Origin: Desulfosarcina ovata subsp. ovata
GTDB lineage: Bacteria > Desulfobacterota > Desulfobacteria > Desulfobacterales > Desulfosarcinaceae
Assembly: GCF_009689005.1 (NCBI RefSeq)
Contig: NZ_AP021879.1
Location: 1,302,001-1,366,000, forward strand
Reading direction: 5' to 3'
Length of the DNA stretch: 64,000 bases
Position numbers and translations under genes: made by a program. Under the pieces are notes generated by a model that saw only the letters and a list, made by a program, of their open reading frames with translations, was not told the origin of the DNA and did no database searches. Shown in pieces: positions 17,783 through 27,876 of this stretch; position 1 is the stretch's first letter, and each line of letters starts with the position of its first letter.

Positions 17783-18689
17783 TTTGATTTTGATTCTCAT
17801 CCTGCCCACGCTCGTGGGCTCGACGTGTATCGAACAGGAATGGAACCCGGACGGATTCGACTACGAATTCGAGGTGCTTGGCACCTGTGAATGCTGCTAC
17901 GGTTGGTGGTGTCGATACGGTACTTTAATAGCATTCTGGGAGCCTCACAGGATAATCGAAACGGTAAAGGATCCGTATTGTTCGCCGACCGCGTCCCAAT
18001 CCCTGCTGCTCAGCCTATCGGCAGATGATGCGGGGTCCTTGGATGAAGTGTTTCTCGGCGGGACCCACGCCGATCATTCCAACACGGAAGGGGCCACGGT
18101 TTTCGCACAAGTTCATTATCTCACGCATCCCATGCTCGATGCCATGATCGATGAGTTCGACGACATGTGTTGGGAATCTTCCGACAACGGCATGGAATAC
18201 ATATCGGAGACCGACAGTGAATGGCAGGAAATCTACAGCTCCATGTGGTGGCCTGAGGCTTCATTGTTTGCCACATACCCCATGGTCGAGACCTGCATGG
18301 CCGATGCGGCAGCGGCTCAGTTCGGTACACCCATCGATGCGCTTTACTGGTGTTTGGGCGCATGGGGGACCCTGTTTAACATGAACGGGCATTTCAACCA
18401 GGACGAATACACCACGGGGAATGCCGGTCTTGCTGCGCGAACCATCGCCCATATGGGTCGCCGTGGTTTATTGATGGATGCGGCATCCGTACAATGCTAC
18501 GCCATTTCGATGCCCATCTGGATAAAAAGCTATTTCAAGCTGCAGCCAATACGTCCCAATGAACACCCCTTTAAAATCCCCATCGGTATGGATCCTCTGT
18601 TTTGGTCAGAGGGTCTTAATCGTGTCGATCCGGGCGGGGATAATTTCGCATGGCTTTTATGGCGGCTGCGTATTTGCTGTGCCAGCTGA
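17754..18689 (+). CDS. traU: T4SS protein TraU
   Basis: 311 residues. A signal peptide (SISLILILILPTLVGS) is followed by a cysteine-rich periplasmic domain, including CECCYGW, CWESS and CLGAWG, as in TraU, which is needed for DNA transfer and pilus assembly. I chose the TTG at 17754 because AAAGGAG lies 6 bases upstream and it puts the signal peptide at the N-terminus. An upstream TTG at 17730 lacks such a site. Confidence 0.88.
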   Translation: MRLHPHLSISLILILILPTLVGSTCIEQEWNPDGFDYEFEVLGTCECCYGWWCRYGTLIAFWEPHRIIETVKDPYCSPTASQSLLLSLSADDAGSLDEVFLGGTHADHSNTEGATVFAQVHYLTHPMLDAMIDEFDDMCWESSDNGMEYISETDSEWQEIYSSMWWPEASLFATYPMVETCMADAAAAQFGTPIDALYWCLGAWGTLFNMNGHFNQDEYTTGNAGLAARTIAHMGRRGLLMDAASVQCYAISMPIWIKSYFKLQPIRPNEHPFKIPIGMDPLFWSEGLNRVDPGGDNFAWLLWRLRICCAS

Positions 18690-18701
18690 TCGCAGGTGGA
18701 T

Positions 18702-19379
18702 ATGAAACCGATCACCTTGGCAATATCATTGATCGTCATTTCGAGCCTTCTTTCAAGCGGGCAGGATATTGAAAGAATGGTCAATGGGATTGAAAAAAGC
18801 CCCTACTTCCAAAGGGCCGAACAGGCCGTCAAGCGAAATGAAAAAACGCTGCATCGCAAGGTGCAACAAAAAATCGAAGAGAAGAGAGTCACCGTCAGCG
18901 CCATCAACGAGCAAATAAAAAACGAACTGATCCAAGCGGCGGCCCCTGAAACTGAAAATGCCGATGCCCATGTCGATACAACATCCAGAATTTATATTTT
19001 CGTGTCCCGGTCGGTTCCCCTGGCGGTTCTCAAATCTTTTGCCGCCGACATCGATACTCTTGGCAGCAATACGCTGCGCCTTGTTTTCAGGGCGTTCCCG
19101 AAGAATTTCCTGCATACGTTTTTACAAAAAGAGCAGGCCGGTACAAAAGGAGATGGTGTGGTCAGGGCGAAGATCATCGTCGGTGAGAAAATTTTCAATC
19201 GCTATCACGTGGACCGGGTACCGGCCGTGGTTTTCGATCCAGATCCCATGACCTCACACGACGACTGGCTGCTTGTTTATGGGGCGGACTCCCTGCATCA
19301 GGCATTGACATTGTTTTATCGGGAGTCCGGCCGGCACGAATTGAAAATGGCCGCAAACCGGGTGGTCAAAATTGAATAA
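18702..19379 (+). CDS. trbC: T4SS protein TrbC (F-type)
   Basis: 225 residues from the ATG at 18702. There is an N-terminal signal sequence, a coiled-coil segment (about residues 30-80) and a C-terminal TrbC domain with IYIFVSRSVP and VDRVPAVVFDPD, a thioredoxin-like fold with the cis-Pro position kept. It works with TraW in the periplasm during pilus assembly. Twelve bases separate it from traU, and its end overlaps the next gene. Confidence 0.85.
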   Translation: MKPITLAISLIVISSLLSSGQDIERMVNGIEKSPYFQRAEQAVKRNEKTLHRKVQQKIEEKRVTVSAINEQIKNELIQAAAPETENADAHVDTTSRIYIFVSRSVPLAVLKSFAADIDTLGSNTLRLVFRAFPKNFLHTFLQKEQAGTKGDGVVRAKIIVGEKIFNRYHVDRVPAVVFDPDPMTSHDDWLLVYGADSLHQALTLFYRESGRHELKMAANRVVKIE

Positions 19380-19836
19380 ACCGAGGCTGAACGCCAAATT
19401 TTCATGCTGCCTGGCGCTGCTCTGTTTATCGCTTGCCGCCGGCATGGCCATACCGGACCGCCTGACCATAACCAAAACCGACAGCGTCAAATATCATCTG
19501 TTTTGGGAGATCGATCGGAAGAGATTGCAAAGGGGCGATTACGTCCGTCTCCCACTCTTCGATCCGGGAGTGGGCTGCAAACCGTGCAGCATTGTCAAGC
19601 GCATCGGTTGCCTGCCGGGAGATCGATTGGTAAGCGAGGATATGAACTACTACTGCAATGGCAAGTATTTGGGTCAGTGCATGACCGGCAAAAATATCGC
19701 GCCATTTCGATTCACCGGCAAGGTGCCGCCGGGCATGGTTTTTCTGGTCGGTGACAGGGACAACAGCTATGACTCACGATACTTCGGATTTAAATCGATC
19801 AGCGACATCGAAACGGTGCTTTCTCCTCTTTTTTAG
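19372..19836 (+). CDS. S26-family signal peptidase of T4SS (TraF/TrhF type)
   Basis: 154 residues with an N-terminal membrane segment. The catalytic serine is in TKTDSVKYHLFW, in place of the more usual SMxP context. The lysine is in SIVKRIGCLPGD, the most conserved S26 box, and the GDRDNSYDSRYFG box follows. Such TraF/TrhF peptidases mature pilins in RP4- and H-type systems, so the TraA-like pilin is the likely substrate. It starts with TTG overlapping the trbC stop and overlaps traF by 86 bases. Confidence 0.85.
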   Translation: MNKPRLNAKFSCCLALLCLSLAAGMAIPDRLTITKTDSVKYHLFWEIDRKRLQRGDYVRLPLFDPGVGCKPCSIVKRIGCLPGDRLVSEDMNYYCNGKYLGQCMTGKNIAPFRFTGKVPPGMVFLVGDRDNSYDSRYFGFKSISDIETVLSPLF

Positions 19837-20632
19837 CCTGCTTCTCATTGCAGCACCCGCATGGTCTGCAGACACGTTCTGGGAAGATCGCCAAAGAGGC
19901 TACTTTTGGTATGAAGACCCTGACCTGCCAGTTTACGAGGAACAAGACGTTCCGATTGAGGATCAGCCAATGATTGGAAATACCGGACAAGATACCAGGC
20001 CTGATCGATACAGCTATGACGAACTGTTCGATCTGCATCCGGACCGATTTCAAGTAGTGATCGACGCGCGGCTCAAACATGCGGTTCATCGTCCAACCGA
20101 AGAAAATGTGCTGAGGTTTCTGGAAGCCACGGATGTGGCCAAAAAGAAAAGCCGCCTGATGGCCAATGTCGCCGGCTATGTGGCCATGCAGAACCCGTGG
20201 TTGACCGGTGAGTCCCGATATCCCTATTCACAGCCCGGCCGCGGCGTATACGTCCGGCAGCGCAATAGAGACATCCAAGCAACGCTTGCAGAATTCAAGG
20301 ACCGATATGCCATCATCGCCTTTCATCAAGCAGGATGCGGATATTGCACGGCACAAGAGGAGATTCTGTCTCACTTCGAACATCTGAACAGCTGGACCAT
20401 AAGGCGGATCGATATCACCGAAAACCCGGGTTTGGCGGCCAGATTCCATGTCGACATCACACCGACATTGCTTTTGGTTTCTCGCAGCACCCAAAACTCG
20501 AGCATCCTCTCCTCGGGAGTGATCTCGTTGGATCAACTCACCACACGTGTTTACCAGCTGATCCGCCTGATGGAGCGCCGCGCCGATCCAACGGATTTTT
20601 ATCCCATGGCCTTTCACGAAACCGTAAAATAA
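19751..20632 (+). CDS. traF: T4SS protein TraF (thioredoxin-like)
   Basis: 293 residues from the GTG at 19751. The ATG at 19769 is an alternative. The signal peptide (FLLFFSLLLIAAPAWSA) lies at about residues 25-41. The C-terminal thioredoxin-like domain keeps a CxxC (GCGYC) and the cis-Pro segment DITPTLLLV, so it may act in disulfide formation. F-plasmid TraF lacks the cysteines, whereas many chromosomal element homologues keep them. It lies 13 bases before traH. Confidence 0.87.
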   Translation: MTGTTAMTHDTSDLNRSATSKRCFLLFFSLLLIAAPAWSADTFWEDRQRGYFWYEDPDLPVYEEQDVPIEDQPMIGNTGQDTRPDRYSYDELFDLHPDRFQVVIDARLKHAVHRPTEENVLRFLEATDVAKKKSRLMANVAGYVAMQNPWLTGESRYPYSQPGRGVYVRQRNRDIQATLAEFKDRYAIIAFHQAGCGYCTAQEEILSHFEHLNSWTIRRIDITENPGLAARFHVDITPTLLLVSRSTQNSSILSSGVISLDQLTTRVYQLIRLMERRADPTDFYPMAFHETVK

Positions 20633-20645
20633 CCGGGAGATAGCC

Positions 20646-22061
20646 ATGCATAAACACTTCCTGCTCAGCATCGTCCTTATTCTAACGGCAGCCGGTACAT
20701 GCTTTGCCGATGATTGGATCGACAATTGGATCCAACAGGCCACCGCCAACGGCCCCAATATGTTCGAAAGCCAGAAGCGGGGCTACGCCTCGGCCGGGAG
20801 CCTGTCCCTTCGCTTTAAAAACGAGAAGGACTACCTGGTCAGTTTCGCGCCGCCCCGTTTTCGGGCCGGCTGTGGCGGCATCGACATGTTCATGGGAAGT
20901 TTCTCCTACCTGGATGCGGAATATCTGATGGAAAAACTGGAACGTATTGCAGAGGGTGGCGTGGCAACCTTTGTTTACGATATCGCCATGTCGGTGCTTT
21001 CCGAGCCCATTCAAAAGTCCATGAAATCGCTGGAGGCGATGGTGGATCGGCTCAATCAATTGCAGATCGACGACTGCCAGGCTGCCAAGGGTGTATCGGC
21101 CTACCTGAAGAGTACTTCGTCGGGAGAGGATCAATCCGAGGCACTTCAAAAATTCCTGATCGAAAGCGGTATCAACGACTTTTATCAGGGCGCCCAGGAC
21201 GATTACAATAGCTCAAACACCCAACAGGTCATGCAGGATGCGGGGGTGACGGTAAGCGACATGACCTCAGGCTGCCCCGAAGAAATGCGGCGCGTATTTT
21301 TCAAAGACGGTTCACTGCTCGCCAACGTTGCCGTGGAAAACAATATCCCCGAATCCCAGACCCGGATCATGTCGGCGCTCACAGGGGACGTGCTGATCGA
21401 CAGCGGCCGTTATTTCATGATCGGTCCATGCTACAACGATCCCGGGGATGTGGATGCGCTGGTCTATGGTGACCTGATCACCCGGGATGCCAGCGGCGCT
21501 TGCAGGCAACTGGATCACATTCGTATCGACGGCATCAACTATGACTCTTTATACGCCTGGGCCTATGCCATGATAGGTGAGGTCATCACGGCCATCGGCA
21601 CGAAAGCGGATCTATCGCCGGCGGCACAAGCCTTCATCGAAAGCATGCCTTCGCCGGTATATATGCTTGTATTAAACGACATCAAGGCGGTCGGGGATTT
21701 GAATAATGTGGAAGAAATCTCCGGCCGTCTCGCCTATGTGGGTGCCCTCTCCTACGCCTACCAGATGAGCAAGTCGCTTTTGTTCAACACCTATAAACTC
21801 TATCACGATGCCATGCGCATCGCTCACAATCAACTGGGTCCGGATGCCGGCGGCAGATGCGTGCAGCAGCTTGTGGAACAACCGGCCGGCTATATCGAAA
21901 CCATACTGGGCCGTTTGGACAGCATGTATGGTTATCTCGAACAAGCCTATGCAGCTTCCCTGCAGCGAATCACCAACGATCTGCAGCAGGAACGGTTGAT
22001 CCAGGATAGAGGTGATCGTCTGAATCGTATTTCTTTTGACAAAACGGGAATCCGTAAATGA
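20646..22061 (+). CDS. traH: T4SS protein TraH
   Basis: 471 residues with a signal peptide (ending near TCFADD). The conserved TraH start includes PNMFESQKRGY, GSLSLRF and APPRFRAGCGGIDMF. TraH is an outer-membrane-associated periplasmic protein needed for F-pilus extension. It overlaps traG by 4 bases. The usual size and features suggest it is intact. Confidence 0.93.
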   Translation: MHKHFLLSIVLILTAAGTCFADDWIDNWIQQATANGPNMFESQKRGYASAGSLSLRFKNEKDYLVSFAPPRFRAGCGGIDMFMGSFSYLDAEYLMEKLERIAEGGVATFVYDIAMSVLSEPIQKSMKSLEAMVDRLNQLQIDDCQAAKGVSAYLKSTSSGEDQSEALQKFLIESGINDFYQGAQDDYNSSNTQQVMQDAGVTVSDMTSGCPEEMRRVFFKDGSLLANVAVENNIPESQTRIMSALTGDVLIDSGRYFMIGPCYNDPGDVDALVYGDLITRDASGACRQLDHIRIDGINYDSLYAWAYAMIGEVITAIGTKADLSPAAQAFIESMPSPVYMLVLNDIKAVGDLNNVEEISGRLAYVGALSYAYQMSKSLLFNTYKLYHDAMRIAHNQLGPDAGGRCVQQLVEQPAGYIETILGRLDSMYGYLEQAYAASLQRITNDLQQERLIQDRGDRLNRISFDKTGIRK

Positions 22062-25000
22062 AACGACTCTGCGAAATACCCCCCTTTATGATTTTGCTCG
22101 CTCCGGGTTATGCCTTGGCCGATATTCCGGATACGTTCAGGGAGTATGTCACCTATGGAGGGTTCCACAGCATCCACAACGCCTTGAGCCGGATCGCGTT
22201 GAGTTTCTCGGACAATTCCTATGAGGGGCTTTTCGTTGCCTTCATGGTGGTGGCCCTCACCTTCTGGTTGGGCTGGGGCGCCATCGGCTATTTTCGAAAT
22301 GGCAGCGCCCTGGGTTTTATCTACATGGCGTTTACCATTTTGACCGGGGCCATCGTCTATATCGCCTTGATCCGCCCCACGACATCCATGGTGGTGTATG
22401 ACGAACTTTTGAATATTCATCAGGAAGTGGCCGACGTTCCCGAGGGTGTGGCGCTTTTAGCCGGCATGCAAAACAGCTTTACCCGCACCATGACCGACAT
22501 CATATGGACATCCGCCGATCCGGAAGTGTACGACTACCGGGAAAACGCCAATGGCGATGTCTACAATATCGTTCGCCAAGTCTATAATGGAGAGATCGAT
22601 ATCTCTACCCAAAACGGAAACGGACGTTACATCAATGCGTCCTTGCGGCGATATTGCGAAGATTGCGTCGCTTTTGAGATCCTGCGGCCGCAAAGCGATC
22701 TGAATGTCAATATGTTCGCCACCAGTTCGGATCTGACCGAGCTTCTGGAGGCGGCCCGGAGCCCTTCGGTATTCACGGTGTATTTCAACAGTGCCAGCCC
22801 CACCGGTACGACCATGAGTTGTGCCGACGCCTATGATCGGATTGTCGGCGACCTGAACGCCATCACCGACATCTCGGATGAGAACATGAATTTCTGGCAA
22901 ACCAAATGCGCGGAGGCCGGCTACCACAACAGCACGGGAATGATCGGTGAGGACCAGATCAAGCGCTGCATGCAGCGCACCACGCAATTTTTATCCTACA
23001 TCACCCAGGGCAATGTGGCCCCATCGGAAGTTACCCGCAACCTGTTGATTGCCCGTGAACTCTGGAACGCGGCCCTGAATGCAGATATCGCCGCTCTCGG
23101 GAATTATAAAATCGGCACGGCCCTTTCAGGTGAAGCCATTTCTACGGATCGATGGCTGCCGCTGATCAAGGAGGTAATGACTGCCATCTATTTAGGTCTG
23201 GTGCCCTTTCTGGTCATTTTATTGCCGACACCGCTTATCGGCCGGGTCGGTGGTCTCATCATCGGTTTTTTCTGTTTCCTGACGGCCTGGGAAGTCTGCG
23301 ATGCCCTGGTCCACAGCTATGCCATGGATCATACCATCAACTTTTTCGATGAAATTCGTCGCAACGGGCTGAGCTTTAAATCCATTGCCATGATGGAGAG
23401 CCATAGCCACCAATCCATGCTGATGTTCGGCAAGACCCGGTCCGCCACGATGATCCTGGCCGGCGTGATTTCTGGAGTCATCGCCAAATTCGGCGGCGCT
23501 GCCCTGGCCCACTTTGCCAATACAATGAACTTCGGTCATTTGGGCCGCGAGGCGGCAACCCAGATAAACGATCCCAACGGGCAGGCAAGTGCCCTGGAGT
23601 CCTATGCCAAATCGCCGGTTCCGGTTGAGACACACCGCAACCAAGGCTATCATGAGATGGTCCGCCTCTCCAATCTCGCTTATGCCGGTAACATATCGGG
23701 AAGTGAAATTTTGATTGACGATAGTGACGGATCGTTTACGGCCGCGGCCGCACATAAGGGCAGGGAAACCACCAACCGCACGCTCGATGGTTCCGCCAGA
23801 TATTCTGCCGTCAACAAACAGTCCGGGATCAGGGACATGAACGCCCAGGATGCCCGCGAACTGATGCAGGAAAGCCAGGTGGCAGGTGGCTTGGCGTCGG
23901 CAGTGACAGCCGAGAGTCTCGGTATGGAAGAGCACTACGACCGGACCAGTACGGAAATGGTCAGAAGCGATTCTGCCTTGAAAGCCTTGGGAAAAGATGG
24001 TGATCTAAGTGAAAGGCAGTCCCAGGTGGGAACCATTCAGGGAACGCAACAGCGCGGAAACCTGGACGCCAACCGCGCTGTCGGCGCTCAAGGAATATAC
24101 CAGGCGGCCTACACGGACACGGCCCGCCACAGCGCCCATTCCATCGTGGCAAACATTGCGGCAACGGATATTCTCCAGAATGGGGCCGTCAGCCCGGGAA
24201 ACCGTGATCTTCTCAATCGGTTGAATGCGAACCCGGATGTAAAGGGCTATCTTCAGACGGCCACCCATATGGACGTTTCTCCAAACGCGGATGAAGCCGC
24301 CGCCCTGGCAACCTATTTTGGTTCCCACGGTCATCATTTTACGCCAGGCATGCTCCAAGGCTCCCAAGTGAGTTTTAAAATGGCCTATGATCCGAAAAGC
24401 GGCGACATTGTTCCGTCCAATATTAACGTATCGACCGGCGCGGGCTTCCATAATTTCGGTCAATACTTCGAGCGGCCCATTACACCGGCCAGCCCTTATG
24501 CCCTGACCAATCCCTCATCGGGGGATACCGTGACGATTACGTCGGGACGGGTTTACGGTCAATCCGGCGTTTATCAGCAAGCCGAAGGTTTTATGGCCGA
24601 CGGTACACCCGTCAGTTTGGGATCTTCCGATGGACACGTATTGGATCGGATGTCATTGGGCGAACGATTCAGCGGATTTGGGACCCCTTATGTGCTGTCT
24701 CGTCTGAGCCAGGGTATCGACTCTATGATCAGGGGGGCTGACCTCACGGAAGCGTCACAACGAGCTGAAGTAATACCTCAGATTGCAAAGGCAGTTTCTT
24801 CTAATTTTGTATCTGCAAATCAAAGCTATGTTGATCAGGTGGCTTCTGCAATGGGAGGTTCTATTGGTGGTGGCTTAAGTAAATTTATAGGCGCTTCAGG
24901 AAACGTAGGTGCCTCGTTTACCAAACGGGATGTGAACGAATTTGCCCGTAACGTTATCACCCAACGACTTATGGATGTGACTGCGAATGCTACTAATAAT

Positions 25001-25120
25001 GAAACGGCAAGAAAAGCTCTACAAAATGAGATCAGTTCCATGACAGCCGATGACTACAGATATATGAAATCAGCCATTAATGAATATCGCCGCAATCACA
25101 TCAAGGATATGGTGTCGTAG
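22058..25120 (+). CDS. traG: T4SS mating-pair protein TraG
   Basis: 1020 residues. The TraG_N membrane region has hydrophobic segments at about 54-106, 376-413 and 462-484. A long hydrophilic C-terminal part (about 500-1020) reaches the periplasm or cytoplasm and is involved in mating-pair stabilisation in F. It is the last gene of the uninterrupted operon, directly followed by repeats and the second transposon. Base composition drops towards AT in the last 300 bases, but the frame remains open to a normal-looking end. Confidence 0.9.
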   Translation: MKRLCEIPPFMILLAPGYALADIPDTFREYVTYGGFHSIHNALSRIALSFSDNSYEGLFVAFMVVALTFWLGWGAIGYFRNGSALGFIYMAFTILTGAIVYIALIRPTTSMVVYDELLNIHQEVADVPEGVALLAGMQNSFTRTMTDIIWTSADPEVYDYRENANGDVYNIVRQVYNGEIDISTQNGNGRYINASLRRYCEDCVAFEILRPQSDLNVNMFATSSDLTELLEAARSPSVFTVYFNSASPTGTTMSCADAYDRIVGDLNAITDISDENMNFWQTKCAEAGYHNSTGMIGEDQIKRCMQRTTQFLSYITQGNVAPSEVTRNLLIARELWNAALNADIAALGNYKIGTALSGEAISTDRWLPLIKEVMTAIYLGLVPFLVILLPTPLIGRVGGLIIGFFCFLTAWEVCDALVHSYAMDHTINFFDEIRRNGLSFKSIAMMESHSHQSMLMFGKTRSATMILAGVISGVIAKFGGAALAHFANTMNFGHLGREAATQINDPNGQASALESYAKSPVPVETHRNQGYHEMVRLSNLAYAGNISGSEILIDDSDGSFTAAAAHKGRETTNRTLDGSARYSAVNKQSGIRDMNAQDARELMQESQVAGGLASAVTAESLGMEEHYDRTSTEMVRSDSALKALGKDGDLSERQSQVGTIQGTQQRGNLDANRAVGAQGIYQAAYTDTARHSAHSIVANIAATDILQNGAVSPGNRDLLNRLNANPDVKGYLQTATHMDVSPNADEAAALATYFGSHGHHFTPGMLQGSQVSFKMAYDPKSGDIVPSNINVSTGAGFHNFGQYFERPITPASPYALTNPSSGDTVTITSGRVYGQSGVYQQAEGFMADGTPVSLGSSDGHVLDRMSLGERFSGFGTPYVLSRLSQGIDSMIRGADLTEASQRAEVIPQIAKAVSSNFVSANQSYVDQVASAMGGSIGGGLSKFIGASGNVGASFTKRDVNEFARNVITQRLMDVTANATNNETARKALQNEISSMTADDYRYMKSAINEYRRNHIKDMVS

Positions 25121-25486
25121 CTCACGAACTCAGAGACTCGCATCTCACGGACTCAGAGACTCAAAGCCCACTAACCCACTGACTCATTTTCAATTGTAGA
25201 AAAAAATATAGAACAAATAATCACGGCTCAGTCCTCCTCACCTCACTCACTCCGAACCTCCCATCACATACCTTGGCAATCGCATGTCCGCCCCCTTCAA
25301 TTTTCATTCAGAGAGTTATCAAAAACAAAATCCGGTGCTCAGCATTTTTCACTGAAGCACCAGTTCATTTGTTCACCCGTAGAAAAAGGGTATTATACAG
25401 GGAGTTACAAACCGATTAGGAGGCGGGCTACAGAATTCGTCGATAAGGATGAAGGGGGCATTGGCCTGCCCCCTTCGGCAACCAAG
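25121..25486. repeat. Gap after traG with tandem repeat
   Basis: No supported gene. Immediately after the traG stop, a 19-bp unit CTCACGRACTCAGAGACTC occurs twice (25121-25139 and 25144-25162). The rest should contain the left end of the second transposon, but I did not find a terminal repeat. Confidence 0.6.
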
Positions 25487-26356
25487 ATGGAGGCACCCAT
25501 CCCGATCACCATAGCAATTACCAATGCTACCTACATTTGCCTTTATTCGCAAGGACTTCTTGCCGATTATCTGGCAGAGACGATCTGTCCAAAATGTTCT
25601 GTTGATTGCGCTTGCCAGCAGCCACTGCCATCGCTTGAATTGACCAACTCTACCGTTTGTCGCACTTTGTACAAGCTTGAAAAGGATCACGAGGGGATCG
25701 ATACGGTGGTCAAGGATATGGCCCAGATTGTTCTGGTCAGATGTCCCATATGTAAAAGCCGGTTCCGGTTGCTCCCGGCGGATATTCTTCCCTACAAACT
25801 TTACTCACTTTCGGTGATTGAGCTCTCGGTAAGCCTATACAACCGAGGAGACATGGCATTGCGCCAAGTGGTATGGGATCATCTTTACGGTGATCACACC
25901 CCTGAGCACGCGACACTTCACGCATGGACAGAAGGGTTGGGTGCCTGGTGGCTGGGCAGGCCGATGGGGGAAACGGCCTTTTCAATACCGGCCACCCGGA
26001 TCCAGGCGGAGTTGGAAATCCGTTACCCACAGATGTGTTCATTGCATGGTCAACCGGTTTGGATCAACCCGGATCGTTACCGCAGCCAGGGGCGCCGGGA
26101 ACGTCTTGAAGCCTGCAAACAATTTGAATTTGTCAGTACGCTGATCGCGTCCGAAAACCCGCCAAACTTCGCTGAACTCAACTGTCTCATCGTCAGTTGG
26201 GGCAATTCGTTCGGCCTTGGCTTTAAAACCGGCATTAGCTGCACGGCGGCTGAACACATCAATTTTAAAAATATGCGAACATGGGGCCACATTCTTCCAA
26301 AGGAGCCCTTGTCATGTCCGATTCATGGGAGATCGCCGCCTGGCGGTTCGAAATGA
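25487..26356 (+). CDS. Transposon-borne zinc-binding HTH protein
   Basis: About 289 residues. CPKC (about residues 36-39) and CPIC (about 87-90) form a likely zinc ribbon. They are followed by FRLLPADILPYKLYSL and an HTH region ending in LHAWTEGLGAWWLGRP, which mirrors the layout of the 168-residue protein in the first element. The last 43 bases overlap the transposase gene. The role in end or target binding is inference. The start codon is uncertain because no strong ribosome binding site is visible. Confidence 0.6.
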   Translation: MEAPIPITIAITNATYICLYSQGLLADYLAETICPKCSVDCACQQPLPSLELTNSTVCRTLYKLEKDHEGIDTVVKDMAQIVLVRCPICKSRFRLLPADILPYKLYSLSVIELSVSLYNRGDMALRQVVWDHLYGDHTPEHATLHAWTEGLGAWWLGRPMGETAFSIPATRIQAELEIRYPQMCSLHGQPVWINPDRYRSQGRRERLEACKQFEFVSTLIASENPPNFAELNCLIVSWGNSFGLGFKTGISCTAAEHINFKNMRTWGHILPKEPLSCPIHGRSPPGGSK

Positions 26357-27876
26357 TCAGTCCACTTTTGGATGACAAACTGACCGAAGCAAAAAAACGG
26401 CACATTCTTAGCGATCGTACGCGGAAGTCTGTTCAATGGCCGTGTTCGTCCCAAAAAAGGCCGATCGGCAGAAGCACACTGTTCCGATGGCTGAAAGACT
26501 ACCGCGAAAAAGGCTTTTTGGGGCTGATGCCCAAGGTCAGAAAAGACAAAGGGATGGCCCGCACCGACCGCTGTGAACAGGTGAACTACGCCCTGGGGCT
26601 TTTGTACGAAGAGCCCGGACGTTCTTTGACCCAGCTGATGATTTACCTCGAATTGGAGTTCGGTGAGCTGTCCATGAGTCGCTCGACCCTTAGCCGGGAT
26701 CTTCACGCACACCCGGCGTTTATGGGCATTTTGCGACGCCGAAAGACAGCAGGCAAAAAACTGCGGGACCTGTACGAGACCGACCAGCCGCACGAAATTT
26801 GGCAGTTGGACGCCAAAGGCCCGTTTTCAGTAATGTTGACCAACAGCCAAACGATCCGGGTCCATGTGCTGTCGATTCTCGATGATTTTAGCCGTTACAT
26901 TCTGGCCGCCATTATCGCACAGGCTGAAAATATCCAAGCCGCCGTCAGGGTCTTTCGCCTGGCCGCGTCCAAGTGGGGGATTGCCCTTCGCATGCAGTTC
27001 GATCGCGCCTCGGCTTATGACTCCGAAGTCTTCCGCACCGGCCTTGCCTTTTTGGGGGTTCATCGAAACTGGGTAAAATCCCGCAACCCAGAGGCACAGG
27101 GGAAAATCGAGGCTTATCACCGATCCCTGAAAAAATGGTTCGTCAAAGAGCTGCCAAACCAGGAGGTGGTCGATATCCATCATCTGGAGGCCCTGCTTCA
27201 GGCGACGATCGCTTTGGTCTACAACCGGCACCACCATCGTGAAATCAAGATGACCCCGGAACAAGCCCTGGCCCGACGCATCTCAACACGGCGCGTCGGT
27301 GCCGACCAACTTGCCCAGGCATTTCAAATTGCCGCCCAGGCCAAAAGCCACCCGAAGACCGGCCAGGTGAATCTACCCAACGGCCTTTTCCGTGTGCCGG
27401 CCCGCTTTGCAGGAAAAAAATGTCATTTTCGCTATGATCCGGTAAACACAGACCAAGCCTTGCTGATCATCGATGACGCGCACCAGATCCCGCTTGAACC
27501 CTTCACCAAAAAGCATCCCTTCGATTTTCAAAAGACAGAGGAAAAACGGGGCACCGGCCAGCTGCAAAAACTTCTGGATGTCTGGCAGGGTCGCTGCCGG
27601 CCCAATGCCCAGCCCGGCTTCGGTTTGCCGGAAGTGTTTCGTGAGTTCAGCCGGCTGCTGCAGCGCCCCGTTCCCATCGACCAACGAGAAGCCGCGGCCA
27701 TCGAAGCCTTTTATCGACAAAACGGCCCGTTGCCCGCACAGCCGTTTCGCCGGGCGATCGACAAAACCGCTGACGCCCTTGGACCCAACCGTGCCCTGAA
27801 AGCCTATCTGCAATACCTGGAAAGGCTTGTAAAGGCACAGATAAAGAAACCCGACCCGCAGGAGGAACCACTATGA
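26314..27876 (+). CDS. DDE transposase, rve/Mu type
   Basis: 520 residues from the ATG at 26314, which has AAAGGAG upstream. The N-terminal HTH region starts with IAAWRFEMISPLL, which is related to copy 1. Catalytic residues are Asp in IWQLDAKGPF, Asp in MQFDRASAYD and Glu in GKIEAYHRSLKKW. A Mu-type C-terminal barrel follows (about residues 345-400), then a charged tail. It is longer than the copy 1 transposase by about 100 residues at the C-terminus. It overlaps the ATPase gene by 4 bases. Confidence 0.88.
   Translation: MSDSWEIAAWRFEMISPLLDDKLTEAKKRHILSDRTRKSVQWPCSSQKRPIGRSTLFRWLKDYREKGFLGLMPKVRKDKGMARTDRCEQVNYALGLLYEEPGRSLTQLMIYLELEFGELSMSRSTLSRDLHAHPAFMGILRRRKTAGKKLRDLYETDQPHEIWQLDAKGPFSVMLTNSQTIRVHVLSILDDFSRYILAAIIAQAENIQAAVRVFRLAASKWGIALRMQFDRASAYDSEVFRTGLAFLGVHRNWVKSRNPEAQGKIEAYHRSLKKWFVKELPNQEVVDIHHLEALLQATIALVYNRHHHREIKMTPEQALARRISTRRVGADQLAQAFQIAAQAKSHPKTGQVNLPNGLFRVPARFAGKKCHFRYDPVNTDQALLIIDDAHQIPLEPFTKKHPFDFQKTEEKRGTGQLQKLLDVWQGRCRPNAQPGFGLPEVFREFSRLLQRPVPIDQREAAAIEAFYRQNGPLPAQPFRRAIDKTADALGPNRALKAYLQYLERLVKAQIKKPDPQEEPL

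Noticed and set aside
25121-25162. CRISPR-like short tandem repeat after traG
   Set aside because: Only two 19-bp units with a 4-base spacing; not a repeat-spacer array.
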